From Nautilus pompilius (lineage: Eukaryota > Mollusca > Cephalopoda > Nautilida > Nautilidae): a DNA stretch of 64,000 bases. Where the stretch lies: positions 553,633 through 617,632 of the forward strand of contig JACATO010000985.1 of assembly GCA_018389105.1 (NCBI GenBank), in the 5' to 3' direction. Each line of letters starts with the position of its first letter. Position 1 is the first letter of the stretch. Positions 45,178 through 57,961 of the stretch are shown piece by piece. The translations under genes and the position numbers were made by a program. Below the pieces are notes generated by a model. It did not search any database. It was not told the origin of the DNA and saw only the letters and a list, made by a program, of their open reading frames with translations.

Positions 45178-47439
45178 CAGATTGTTTCAAGAAATCTTAT
45201 TTGAAACAAAGGAATCAGATATGCAGGACTCAGAAAGATGGACACCAAGTCGTCATTGGTGACCAAAACAAAATCTAGTAGCAACACTCTATTCTGATAA
45301 CTATCAATAACACCAAGAGTGAAAACTATGACTGGGCTACTATAAGGGTCCTACTAAAACCTGCAGAGATATTATTTGACATGTACAAACCATTATCTTT
45401 CAAATTATGGACGGCTAAAAGATTCAATACAGTTGTTATGTATTCTTGATTTATGATCTCAAACAGCAAGAAATCTAATTTGTTAAATTACACGTCTAAC
45501 TTAAAGGAATGAGCGAACAGCGATGCATAGTAAAAGGAAGTGGCATGCAGAAAACATAAGACAGGAGGATGCCTAGAGTGTGAAACAAAGGGGGAAAAAA
45601 CTGAAAAGTCTATTATTGGAGGAAGGAAGGGACCCTTACAGCGTGAAGACCTGTAGGACCTTGTCCAAATTTTGATAGTCAGTCAATCTGCTGCACTGAA
45701 CCTTCTGAACTTCCTGGTTTACACCATTCCAACAGGTATCTTGTAGTAGTCACAGGGATTTAGACAGCATAACCATTCCAACCGAAATCATTTTCAGAAA
45801 ATAGGTGAGGCTTCATTTACGCAAAAAAAATACGTAATCAGGTACTCCAGAATGGGCAAAAGAAAGTTAATTGACCATATGTCAAAAAATAGCTAAGCTT
45901 TGAGCACTTAAGAGGTATAAAAAAATCACTTGACTACCACACTGTGGCCCTATTTTAGCTGGTGACTAGGAAATTGCGCTGATTACCAAAGTTTTCTGTA
46001 ATTTTTATAGCTTTGTAGATTAGATAAGCACGTGACTATTATAAAATACACACACGAACAAGAGAGTTAGTTTTCTTAAGATGTCGCATAACACCAAAAT
46101 ATACTGAATTATTCTGTCGTTTAGTTCACAATTAACCACTAGTGTGTATCCTTATAGTTCTGATCTGTAATACAAATGTTTTAGTGAGATGACAAAACCG
46201 ATTACTCAGATTCTTCGATTAGAAAATGACCATACTAAAAACAAACATATACAGTATAAACAACTTATATTAGACAAAACAAAGAAGCACATCTTGAAAG
46301 AAAGAGAGAGAAAAGGGCTAGGGCCAAACTCTGTTGGGTCTCATGGAAATACTATAGCATTAATGAATTTCTGATTATTGGCTGACCATCTTTGGAGGAA
46401 AAAATAAGAAAAGAAAGTTAGCTGTACTCTTACTTATGATCATTCTAATGCCATGTTTGTTGTTGTTTCTTTACTAAAAATCATCATCTTCATTTGCCAA
46501 CGTTCTAATGCTAAAGTACTCGTGTTCGTGCTGAATGTTTTTTTTTCTCAAATTATGAGTCTTTACCCCGCTCCTGTTCATCACACGAGTCCAATATTTC
46601 ACACTTAATGGCAGTCAAGCCACAGAAATCTCCTCCTCCCCACCCAAACCAATTTCTGCAGCAGTTGCTTTGGCGACTGCTGAACCAGCGAGACAGAAAA
46701 AGTCGTCGGGGAAAGCAATACAAGTGCGAAAACAACAGGACTCTGCGTGATTCAGGTTATGTCACAAACGTAAGCTTAAAGTAGCAATATCATATTAGAG
46801 AAGTCATGCCATTTCTTGAAAACATTAAAAATGGCATTCGTATTTGAGTTTAAACTTGAAGTACGACCAAAATTTCTCTTTTTGGTTAACTCTCAGCATA
46901 CTGCCACTGGAATTAAAAGCATTTTTTTTTTTTTTTTTGGAGGGAGATGATTTTGCCCAGAGAAGTGGAACTTTTTTCCAAGTTTCTTAATAGTTAAAAA
47001 AACTGCTTCCTTCACCTGTCTTCTTAAATGGGGAAAATTCACCTGAACATATGGTCACTTCAACATTTTTCTTTAGAAAGAATACTTTGAGCACGAGCTG
47101 GTAAAATAACCATCTAATTAGTTTTCTCAGTTTCAAATTGTGCCAAAACAAGTCAATCAAAAATACAGTCTGTTATAAATTATTCCTTTGTTTGTTAATC
47201 ATCTTATTTCCTTGGATTGTTATGGCACTGTTTACATTTCCGATTTGTGGCTAACCCTTTTTTTAATCATCATTCAATCAAGTGTGGAAAATGTTCCAAA
47301 TGTGCGAATCTTTATAGGTCTTAGACATGACAATTATTAATGATATATTATATGCCAGGCCATCATCACTATACCAAGCAAATAAACAAATCAACATCAT
47401 CATCTTGGTGACTGACTTTTGAGTTCAGCAACAGGCTAC

Positions 47440-47690
47440 AAAAGGAAGGTGTGGCTAAGCATTACTTTGGTACAGCTGAGGGCGACCAAAGCTCAAGACA
47501 GTCAACTGTTATTCATGGCACTTCCTCCACAAGTATCTGGAAAAAAATCAACTCTTCATTTCTTTTCTTTAGGTTGAAGAGGAAACCCACATGGCCAGCT
47601 GATGAAAAAGTGATGAGGGAAAGAAGCTGTACCAAGGGCAGTCAGTAAGTACACCAAACTGAGCCAGCCCTAATCTGGAATTTAATTTAT
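47440..47690 (-). mobile_element. tRNA-Gly-like SINE fragment
   Basis: AGGTTGAAGAGGAAACCCAC, ATGGCCAGCTGATGAAAAAG, TGATGAGGGAAAGAAGCTGT and GAGCCAGCCCTAATCTGGAA follow the body of the SINE copies at 12.7 and 61.98 kb. The tRNA-like head is absent and the left part is diverged. Confidence 0.5.
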
Positions 47691-48211
47691 CACTTCAGTC
47701 CACATGACCACCTCACTAGTAAACACTAGTTGTTCTATACACAATGAGAATGTTTGTAAAAAAAATTTGTAACAACTATATATACAAGAATTGTACTGAA
47801 AGTAATAAGCCCTAATTAATTACAGGAAGTCCAGCAGTCAGACATACCCATGATTTTATTTAACAAATCACGGAAAAACCAGATAGAAACACCACCAACA
47901 ACAATAACAAAAAAACACTAAAATCTGTACATCTGCACATTTTGTTCTCAAATGTCACAGAGTACCTAAGCACTAGTCATCTTCACCATCACTGTTGAAA
48001 TCTAAACACCACCATTTTACCCTGGCACAAATGGATGCTAGATGACTCATGGAGGATTCCATTTGCAATGGTTACTGTGCTGCCACCTGTGTAGCAACAA
48101 TGATACTATTATTTAGTGTGAATAGAAATCACATGTTTGTCTGAATAGTAGCTTTCCCATAATCAGGGATCATTAGTTTCAGTAAAACCTCATACAACGT
48201 ATACTTAAGTA

Positions 48212-48212
<1 letters not shown>

Positions 48213-48261
<49 letters not shown>
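48213..48261. repeat. (AAT)n microsatellite
   Basis: About 16 uninterrupted trinucleotide units of AAT/ATA. Confidence 0.95.
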
Positions 48262-48262
<1 letters not shown>

Positions 48263-49798
48263 GAAATTACAAGATTAAAAATGTGAGACTTTACAGAAGC
48301 AAAAAAATTGGTGGCACTTTGGCTGACAATAATCAGTTTGTAAAGTCTTTTCAGTGTGAACCGCCTCGACATTTTGAATTGACAATGAAATTTTATAATT
48401 TACCAAAGGATAATGAATTTGGAAAGGATTTATTTTGGAGAGATTGGACAGGTTGAGGAAAGAATCTGTTTTCTTAACTATGAGAATGTACTAAACAACA
48501 TAACTGGTTCTCTCTCATGTCTGGAACCCCAGAACCAGAATCCCAAAATCTAGAGAAAGCTGAAAACTTCTTTTTTAAAATAATTTAATTATAAAGTATG
48601 GATCTCTCTTCCATTTGGTTATAATTAAATCTTTTGTTTCTTTTTTATATGAAGTCTTATTTACACATTTGAAGAATGTACTTCTCATTGGTTTACATTT
48701 CAGTTTTTTTGTTTTTGTTTTTAAGGCCTTATATCCCTTTAATTTGTTGTGAAACTTCCTGCCCTTCTGTCTGCCTATCTAAACCAAAGCTAAGTGAAAG
48801 GTGTCAGGAGTTTTCCATTCAAGACAACTTGAAGATTTGTGAAGCTAATGACACAGACTCAAAAAGAAAATGGACTAGCATTCCTTCCACCTTATCCCAT
48901 TATTCAAGGACACTGTTTGCCAATTACTGACACTTCTCAAACATCCTATTTGTAAGAGAATCACTTTATTTCTGCATTCATACTTGGTTTAAATGAAGTA
49001 AGTAGTGGTATATCCAGCGCTTAGTGGAGCCATTCTTTGCTTTACCCAGAACACAAACTTGCCTGTACAGCTGGTTGCTTTGCACGTTAGTGTGTCTATT
49101 TACTTCTGACAAGATGCTGTATGTACCCAGCACCTTTCAGACAGCTGGAACGGAAGTGACTGAGGATGATTTGCTGATGTCTTGTTTGCACACTTTTAGC
49201 TGAGAAAAGAAAATCAAAACACATTTGGTTGTGAAGAAAAAAATTAGAATCTTCCAAAATATTTCCCAATTCTCTTTCAGACCAACTTCTCTTAAGTGTT
49301 GTATATTCACAAAATTTGTCTGTCTATCTCTCTCTCTCTCTCTGTGTCTGTGTCAAAATTCAACAAATTCCAAGTCACATAAAAAAATACCCACTGACAA
49401 ACACCTGTAACTTAAGAATGTATTCATCAATTACTAATCATTTTAGGTTTATTAACAATGTTGAGAATAACCAACGTCACTCACCTCTCATTTGATTACT
49501 TTTTACCAGGAAAATGCAACAATTTTCATTCAATCTGAAAATTAAAATAGAAAGTAATGGAATATTTACAAAAATCAAAATATTCAAGAATTATATATGC
49601 TACAAACTTATATATAATTTAGATTAAATTTTACAATTTTAATCTGATATTTCACAAACATGAATTGAAGGAAAAACTTAATATTCTATAAATGCCCCAT
49701 CCTGCCAAAAAAAAAATTATAAAAAAGTTAAGCAAGATAAAATCTGTAATAAAACAACAAATAGAATGTAAATGGTTTCAAAAAATGGTGTTAAGAAA

Positions 49799-49855
49799 TT
49801 CACTGGTCCTACGGTTTGCCATTAGGTCAACATGGAACTCTGACGGACCAGTGAA
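49799..49855. repeat. Perfect 11-bp inverted repeat, possible tiny hAT-type MITE
   Basis: TTCACTGGTCC (49799-49809) and GGACCAGTGAA (49845-49855) are exact reverse complements, 57 bases end to end. CA-TGG-CC termini recall hAT MITEs, but no clear 8-bp target duplication is seen. Confidence 0.5.
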
Positions 49856-52800
49856 ATAAGAACTATTAAGAGTGCACTAGATGTTACCAAATGTGACTGA
49901 AGTTCAGTGAGAATAACTTTGGAATCTAATCCATTCATTGGTTAAATGAAGCTTCAAAAATGTTAAAGATAATTTATTTTCAATGGTGATAGGAGATTCT
50001 CAATTCTCTAATACTTTGTTTATGAAGAGTCGTGACCAGTGCTTCAGCAATGACCGATCATTGTTATGCATGTGCTACTAGGCCTGAAGAATTTTTTTTT
50101 TAAAAAAAAAATAGGAAAATGAAAAAAACATTTCTTCAACATTTCTGAGAAGAACAAAGATTTATGCGATGTTGAATATTTGTAGTTAGTTTTATAGAAA
50201 AGTGTACCTGACAAAGAACAAAAGATGGGGGGGGTGAAAACCCTGATGAAGACTTCTGTCAAAATATCTCCTCCACCTCTCCCCAAATATCACATATACG
50301 CAGCCCTTCCTGGATTTCAATTTCCGTCAATGTTGTGAATGCAAATTTACCACGAAGACAAAGTTTAGTGACAATACATTAATGTAGGGTCTTCTTGGCT
50401 AGGCAGAAACTCATCCATCAGCTCATCTGTGAAGTAACACTAAGAACCGGAAGGAGATAGCCAAGCTAATTACTGAGAGACCCAGAGATGGTCAAAGTGC
50501 ACATGGTAATTATGCAAATGAGTACAAGAAAGATACATCTTCACCTGACTGAAGAAACAAATCATCTTAAGACTATACAGGTTGCCAATTTTTTTTTAGC
50601 ATATTCTCTTAGCCCACTGCATCTTCTGAACAAGATTGCACACTTCAAGTGGGAAGAAGTTTCCAGCAGTGTTTGTAGAGTACTTCAGATTTCTTGTACG
50701 CTGCCAATCACAGTTGCATCAGCTAAGTGATCATTCAGCAAACTCAAGTACATCAAAAACTTCATGCACAGCACAACGACTCAGAAAAGATTAAATGACC
50801 TCAATCTCTAGACTATCAAAACTGAACTTGCATAATTCATAACTTCACTTTGAGAAAAAATTATGTAAAATGCTAATTTGCCACTGTGTGTGTATTCCTT
50901 TTCTAGAAAACTTTCTGATAAAGACATGTATGAAAATGAATATATTTTGCATAAAACCAGAAGGTAAGTCAAGGCTGGGGCCTACATCTTCGATCTATCC
51001 TGGCACCCGTCAGCTGTCCACAGCACTACATCTGTTCACTAGAAGAACAGCACAGCAAGTGTTAATTTAATACAGCAACAATCCTTGACAAATAATCAAA
51101 AGCTCTGACAGAAGAAATAGAGAAAGGGGCAATAACTACTTGGTCATAAATATGTATGTATGTATATGAATGAAAATCAGAACAGCTCTGGAAATAAAAT
51201 GTATATTTTTATTAGTCTTTGTGACTTTTCGGTTTGCTTTTGTTTATATTCAGCATCAATGCAATAAAGCAATCAGTTTCAATGATCCTTATTTGTACTT
51301 CTTGAGGTCTGGTTTTATTATTGCAATCTTTTTTATTTGCAAAAGAGCCCTAATTTTATGGGTCCGGTCTACCATTTAACAGCGTAGTCAGACAAATGGC
51401 AAATATATATTTGGTTTTGAAGTACAAGTGTAAATTACACACCTGAACTAGACAGTGCTAAATTACAGTGGCAGGAGAGACTTCAGCAGCCATAATAGTT
51501 ACTATTGTAAAACATCTAAAACTAAAGAGCGTTCAGCCCTAAGAAATAGGGTCTTGTGATAAATCACTATAAATAGTCAAACTCCAGCAGTTCTAGTTCC
51601 CATGTTAAAGCTTCTAGTTAGACTCCTGTTTGCAGAATGTTTCAGGCAAGGAGCCTAAGGTTATGGAAAGGATACAAATATCTTGGAAACAGTTCAAAGG
51701 AGGTTTACTGGGTTGATCGGTAAGATACCAAACTTAAGGTTATGAAGATGTTTGGCCAGCAGATGTTTTCATAGCAAGGGGAAAAAAAAATGGAAAATTT
51801 ACTTTTTCTACATAGGAACACAGATTTCTCAACAAGTACTTTGTCAATAGGGTTCAAAAAACCAAAATGTTGAAGTTCAATATTATATTCTCCAAACAGA
51901 GTAAAATAATCTAGTTTTAGAAAAACAAAAATGAAACATGTTGGAAAACATCTTCCAATCAATATCATTAAACTTTTTTAAAAAAAAATTTTTTTAAAAA
52001 AAACCTTGGGTCCAAATGCTACGATGAAATTAGTGAAAGATTGCCAAACTGCCACTTCATTAGTCTACTTATTATTAATAAGATGGGAAATGTCTGAACT
52101 AAGCAAACCCCTTACTTTCTGTAAATTGCATAACCATGTCTGTTACAACCACATTTTATATCAACCACTGCACGTAAGCAAACTTCAGTTAATATTAAAT
52201 GTTATCTTTAAATTAAAAAATCTATAATAGAAGCTCATTAACACCACTAGAACTATAACACAACATCCCAAATGATATTTGCGAGCGCTATTGGCAATAT
52301 GTGATTTACTTAACTAAAGCTCACCTCCCAATTAGGTTATAATAGTTACTTTATCACAAGATGAGTTTAACAGCCTTTTCACAACATCTCCAGATAATGC
52401 CTTTCCTGTTTTAACATTCAAGCAAAACAGTCTGTTACAATGCAGCTGCTTAGCTTTAAAACAGATAGCTTATAAGACCAGTCCCCTCCCTTCTCCAAGC
52501 CTAAAGCAAGGGAAACAGACAGACAATGGCAACACCAACATCTTTCTTAATGTTCAATCTCAATGCATTTTCAGTTGGGATCCCATTTATGAACCAGGTC
52601 TATGAAGCTTCAGCATAGATTGTACTGCTCCACTGTGTCTCCCTGTACAGTATCATCTAAGCCTTGAAAGAAAAAGTGTTTCTTTCTTTGCAAAGCAAAG
52701 TTAAGAGTCAGACTTACTTTCATCATGTTGGCTTATAACAGGATTTATAATTATGCTTATCTACAGCATTGAAAATTATTATGAAAATTTTAAAAATGAG

Positions 52801-52962
52801 TATAAAAACGAAATGCAGTCATGTGTTGATATAGTGCACTGTGACTGGTTGTCAAGCAAGCAATTGGAGAGCATCACAGCTGCTGCAACAAAAAAGAAAA
52901 CAAAAAACTAAAAGGTATAAGCAGTTATATCATTGTAGTGTAGTGAATGTGTGGTAAATATT

Positions 52963-53950
52963 ATGGCTCCTGGGAAGGAAATATCACCTGACAAGCTCAT
53001 GGAAATCAAAGTCTTAGCTAGTGAAGGCTACTACATGCCACCGATTGCAACCCAACTTCCATGTTTCAGAAAAAGCGATATGTAAAACTCTGAGGACGAT
53101 AAATGAAACCGGTACTATTGATAACAGATGCAGTTGAAAAAGCAAGCCCAACCTCTCCAAAAGTGAGGTTAAGTGCCTCGGGGTATTATCTCTATATCAA
53201 AGACAATGAGCCAGTAATATCTTGAGAATGACCTAGCTGCCAAGTATGGGTGTCAACGTTTCCTCAAGTACAGTAAGATAGACATTACCACAACGTGGTC
53301 TCAATAGATGTGTAGCTGCCCAAAAACGTTTGTTCAAGAAAGGCAACCAAATGGCAAGGCTGGCTGAAATGGACAGCAGAAATAAAACAAATTATGAAGG
53401 TGCTGTTTATAGATGAGTTCAAGTTTGAACTAATTGGAAATAATCAAGAGCAGTTTGTTAAAAAGATGGATTGGGGAGCAGCATAACAGATGCTGAAAGC
53501 GTGGCAGTAGATCAATGCAAGTACAGAGCTGCCTATCAGCCAAGGGTCCCAGAGATCTGCCTAAAATCAGAGGCATACTTATTTCTGACAGAATCAGGCA
53601 AGTTTTCATCCATCACTCAAGAAGACAGACATCTCATCAAGCAGGAATTCATCTTCCAACATGATCACCACCCAAAGCATACATCCAGTGTGATTAAAAC
53701 TCTAGAATGCAAAGAGGCTGAAGGAACACTCACAAAGAGCATTGAAGCTCTATGTCATACATCTACCGAGAAAGTTAACACCTTGGATGAATTGTAAAAG
53801 GTGCTGCAGGATATTTGAAACATTCCACAGTGATAACCTATATGGAAGCATGAGAACAAGATATCATGTGCTTTATAAAGCAAAGGACTCACATACAAAT
53901 ACTAATGCACTGCACAATGTATTCATTTTGTTTTTTTTAAATATTTTCTG
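52963..53950 (+). pseudogene. Tc1 transposase relic, older family
   Basis: It starts with an ATG at 52963: MAPGKEISPDKLMEIKVLAS, EGYYMPPIATQL, the start of a Tc1 DNA-binding domain. Later pieces in shifting frames give LENDLAAKYG, a degraded TDESKFELIGNN block (MSS..LN.LEIIK), IFQHDHHPKHTSSVIK (family FQQDNDPKHTSK, second catalytic Asp), LECKEAEGTL and a C-terminal SDNLYGSMRTR. Multiple stops and shifts make it dead. It is a different, older lineage from the intact element at 43.6 kb and the same lineage as the fragment at 12.86-13.2 kb. The left terminus may lie near 52815, but no convincing inverted partner was found. Confidence 0.7.
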
Positions 53951-54293
53951 TAATAATGTATTATGTACGCATTATAAACATTTCTCAATTGCAGTTACTC
54001 ATTAGTTGTGCATATCCTGTATATATTTCCATAATCACTTTATGTATGCAATACTTTCTCTCCTGCTTTGCCTTCATCTCACTTCCAAAGGCTGAGTGGA
54101 AAAACAAAGTGGGTGGGAAGTTTGTGTTAATATATTCATTGTTTACAAACCCTTCTAGATAGTGTGGGAGAATACAAAGTTCAGAAACAAGCTACATACA
54201 AAATACCAACCTTTTTCAAATATTATACAAAGGCCTGACACGTATTTGCATAATTAAAGCAAGATTGCATAGAACTTTGAAACAATTTTCTGT

Positions 54294-54402
54294 GTTGATA
54301 ATTAAGAAAACATTCCCACAATGCAATGCCACAAAAGCAGACATCCTACTTCACTAAATATGGGTGCAATTCCATTTTTCTACCTTTGCATTGTAGTGGC
54401 CC
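54294..54402. mobile_element. MITE-like element, copy 2 (left arm, right arm uncertain)
   Basis: TGATAATTAAGAAAACATTC then CCACAATGCAATGCC matches the arms at 17.86 and 56.93 kb. A weak inverted partner (TTTGCATTGTAGTGGC) lies near 54388-54402. Confidence 0.4.
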
Positions 54403-56930
54403 ATAATTTCCATTAAACTCTAGCGCATTTTTATCAATGATTAGTAGTAATAAGCTCATTTCACCAATAATTGGCTGGCAAAAACTTCCTTCAATTCCCA
54501 TAAAACCCTGCTTTGAATTATGCAAAACTGTGTTTCATCTAGAAGTTATATTATTCCTAAAGATATATATTTTTTTTTTTTTAAGTTTTACCTATATCTA
54601 AATAAAATTAAATTGTTTTTTTTCGTTTTTTTAAATGCAATTTCTATTTGATTTGTCTTCACTTATAGTGAGCAAGATATTGGAATGTTAAAAGTTTTCT
54701 AAGATAAAAAAGGATCCAAATTTTGATATACTATTCACACTTTACTTTGAGTTAATGACAGATCATGATTTCAAGAACACTCTAATTTAGTTATTTTCTT
54801 CTATAGAATCCTAAGCACCTTCTAAGTCAAAATATATGCACTGATTTTCAGTGAGGAATGCCAATATGGAATCCGAAGAGAGTAGAGATCTGGTGTGAAC
54901 ACTATGCAACTTTGAAATGACTCCCCCAGGATAAGTCCCATAATGTTAACACATTAATTTGTTTCTAAATTAAACAACCTATTAACAGGCCTCAAAAGGG
55001 GGGGGGACATCTTTAATAAATAATAGTAACAACAGGTCAAGTGAAAATTCATGGTGTTGCTGTAAACATGAGAACAACCAAATCAGTACCAAGAAGTGCT
55101 AATAGGTTAATCCTCAGATGTGAGCATTGATATTACATAAACATAGCATGCACACATTCTGATTTACTCAACTTAAAATGCTATCAAGTAACTTAAAGGT
55201 TAACTATGTATTTCAGCACAATTCTAAGAATCTGGGAAGGTAGTGTACAAGAATGTCCTTATGGCCACAACCACCCACTCTACAAACTTCCATGCACACA
55301 ATCTGGTAGGCAGACCCACTTGGAAAACATTTGCTCGGCTTACTTCTTATGACTTCCCATCAGAAGTCGGATGTGTACTTTTAATAAAAAAGAAGAAACA
55401 AGTCAGCCTAAGCCCAGTTAGAATGGAATGTAAACAAATTTTATCAGTCAACAAAATGAAGCCTTTTTAAAAACTACAAGTGACAAAAGCAGTTCAAAGG
55501 AAAATACAAGAGAAACAAACCTTAAAAAAAAAAAAAAAATGCCACAAGATTTGATACCTATTAGAAGTTGCTGCTTCTTTTTTTTGATATTTAAGTGTGA
55601 ATGTTTAACAGACTGTACAACAGTTTAAAAATAGGTTCTCTACTCTATCAGCTGTTTCTACATTGTATTATCATTATCACAAGGTGTACACTACCTAATG
55701 TTATGAATGAAACTACTGTAAGGCCTCCACAGCTAGTAAACACAGCTTCCGGGATGCAAACATACCAGGAATAGATTATTTTTCTGCTAACATTTTCACT
55801 GGGCCTGAATTTCCTTTGAAGTAAAGAGTCTACTAGAGTTTTCTGATTCAGCAACTTATTCTAAAATACCCATCATTTATGGTCATACCATCTACAAATT
55901 CTGAAGATTTTGATGTCTCTTTTGCACATGATCAGCAGCCATGCTCTACAATTAATATTATATACAACACCAACAGTCAAAAATGCTTAAATGATGCTTC
56001 ATGTACAGGTCTTAACATCACACTGTAGACTCTTTTGCAATATACTAACATATCATACATACATATTTATTTCATCAGTTCGTCTCTACCAATGTATTGA
56101 GATCTCATTGCTGCCATCTAGTGGTTCATTTAAGAGTAACTGATGTTCTTATAATAAGTGGTATCAAAGTTTTCCAGCTACAATTGCAAGTGTGACAGTC
56201 AGACATACTGAAAGTTTTATATAATGAAATTTTCAAAGCTTGGGGATCTCCGGGTGATATTAGGAGTAAAAATGAACACACATTAGTCAGGAAATACCCA
56301 GCATGCTGTGAGCACTAAAATCAACTGATCTCAATTACATCACTTCAGCCACTGATTGGAAAAGAGTGCAAGAATAACCCATTCACCCAGGCACCTGCTG
56401 ATGGAAAACTTTTAACATTATCAACTTCTGATGATATCCATTTTTACAATTTTTGTATCTAGATCAGAACAACATCCAAGAAGTTCTTTTTTCTTTTTTC
56501 TTTGTCGTTGCCATTTTTCTCGGTATTCATCCTTGGACCGGTAAACAAAACATTTCTCTTATCCCAAGCTATTTTTTCTTATTTATTCTTGGTTGGTGGA
56601 CTAGGGATTTTACACAAAGCACTGCTAACATGGCTAAATAAAGTCTCAGCTCTCACTTATTTAATTCAGAATTACCTGAAAATTCTCACAGAAACAAAAG
56701 AAAATTTCCCAACATACAAAAAAAAATAATTTAAAGTATTACTTTTGATTTTTTTTTGTTATAATTATTTTAGAAAGGTATTGTGGCCACTAATGTAATG
56801 TAATAATAATCCAAGTATATACACTACGTTTAACGCAGGGTTATCGAAAAGCAGGCAGACAGTTCATTCCAGACAAAAGCAGGCCTTCTTTTAAGCATCG
56901 GTGCACGCAATCTGAATCTGGTTTGGACCC

Positions 56931-57240
56931 AATGATAATTCAGAAAACATTCCCACAATGAAATGCTATAAAAACTCAATTAGGTTCTAATGTCTCGGAA
57001 TTGCTTCTGAATGTTTAACCATTAAATCAAGATAGCAAATGAAGCAAACCTTTTAAAGAAATTAGAAGAAAATACAAAACTTTGCAAGAAACAAACAGAC
57101 TAGCTAAAAAGTTCCCACCCCTACAAAAAACAAAACAGAGAATTAGCATTGAATCTGGTTTCATTCTGCTCACTTCTAGTTGTAAGCAACAGAGAAATTT
57201 TGCAGTGTTGCATTTTGGGAAGGTTTTCTAAATTACCAGT
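56931..57240. mobile_element. MITE-like element, copy 3
   Basis: The left arm TGATAATTCAGAAAACATTC, CCACAATGAAATGC (from ~56933) is mirrored at ~57203-57240, whose reverse complement reads TGGTAATTTAGAAAACCTTC, CCAAAATGCAACAC. The two arms agree at most positions over ~33 bases. The interior is non-coding. Confidence 0.55.
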
Positions 57241-57588
57241 GGATAGAAACACATTTCCAATTGTATACCTAACCTGCTGCGAATCCTGATAAATAATTGT
57301 TTTTTTTAAGTTCTCAAAAGTATACATTTTAGTAAAGTTTAATTATTAAGAGGAAAGAAACAGCTACAACATCCCCAAAGCAACCAGTTCCACAATTTTT
57401 AAACTGATTTACACTATCACCATTAACCACCATTACCTTTTTTTTAAATGTCAAACTGTGCTTAAATATTGGCACCCTATCAGACCTCTCCTTTACGTCT
57501 CGAGGCTAAACCTGGTTATGAATATTTCTCATTCATTTATCGAAATGTTTGTGAAACTCAATATCTGCACTGTATAGCTCAACTTTTT

Positions 57589-57593
<5 letters not shown>

Positions 57594-57621
<28 letters not shown>

Positions 57622-57631
57622 GGGGGGGGGG
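57594..57631. repeat. (TG)n microsatellite followed by a G homopolymer
   Basis: About 13 TG units run directly into a run of about 12 G. Confidence 0.95.
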
Positions 57632-57961
57632 CGTTCTTATTCAAAGAATATAAACATGGGTAATATAAAAAAACTAAAATAATTTCATGAAGCTATTATA
57701 AAGAGAAGGGTCAAATTAAAAAACAACAACAACAAGCAAATCCCTTTGGTTCACTAAACAAATATTAAATGAAGTTCTCAGGTGTGCATAGGAAACTGTC
57801 CAATTTCAAGTGGGTTGTATCATATGTATCATCTAACTACTAAATCTGTTTTAAAGGAAATAAAAATCAAACCATGAGACAATAACCCTGGAAAGGAAAC
57901 CAAGTATAATGTCAAGTGGGTTGCATCATAAGGGACATCACCAATTCAATTTTTTATATAG

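Larger units (their letters stand above)
45178..52960. other. Non-coding stretch, 45.2-53.0 kb
   Basis: No gene is supported. Contents: a GC-richer patch at ~46560-46740, a SINE fragment at ~47440-47690, an (AAT)n microsatellite, an 11-bp inverted repeat at 49799-49855, and otherwise AT-rich sequence. A plus-strand open stretch with a good acceptor at ~48725 (ending at 48930) has no recognisable product. Confidence 0.5.
53951..57961. other. Non-coding stretch, 54.0-58.0 kb
   Basis: AT-rich sequence without a supported gene. It contains MITE-like arms at 54294 and 56931-57240, a G-run near 55000 and a (TG)n tract ending in a run of 12 G at 57594-57631. A 17-base motif (TCAAGTGGGTTGYATCAT) occurs twice about 100 bases apart at ~57810 and ~57913. 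Confidence 0.5.

Noticed and set aside
48676-48930. Plus-strand open frame following a strong pyrimidine tract and AG at ~48725
   Set aside because: The hydrophobic start is just the translated T-run, and the rest has no recognisable product or second exon.
50280-50760. GC-richer patch with a possible LINE tail flavour
   Set aside because: Translations in all frames gave no recognisable reverse-transcriptase or tail motif.
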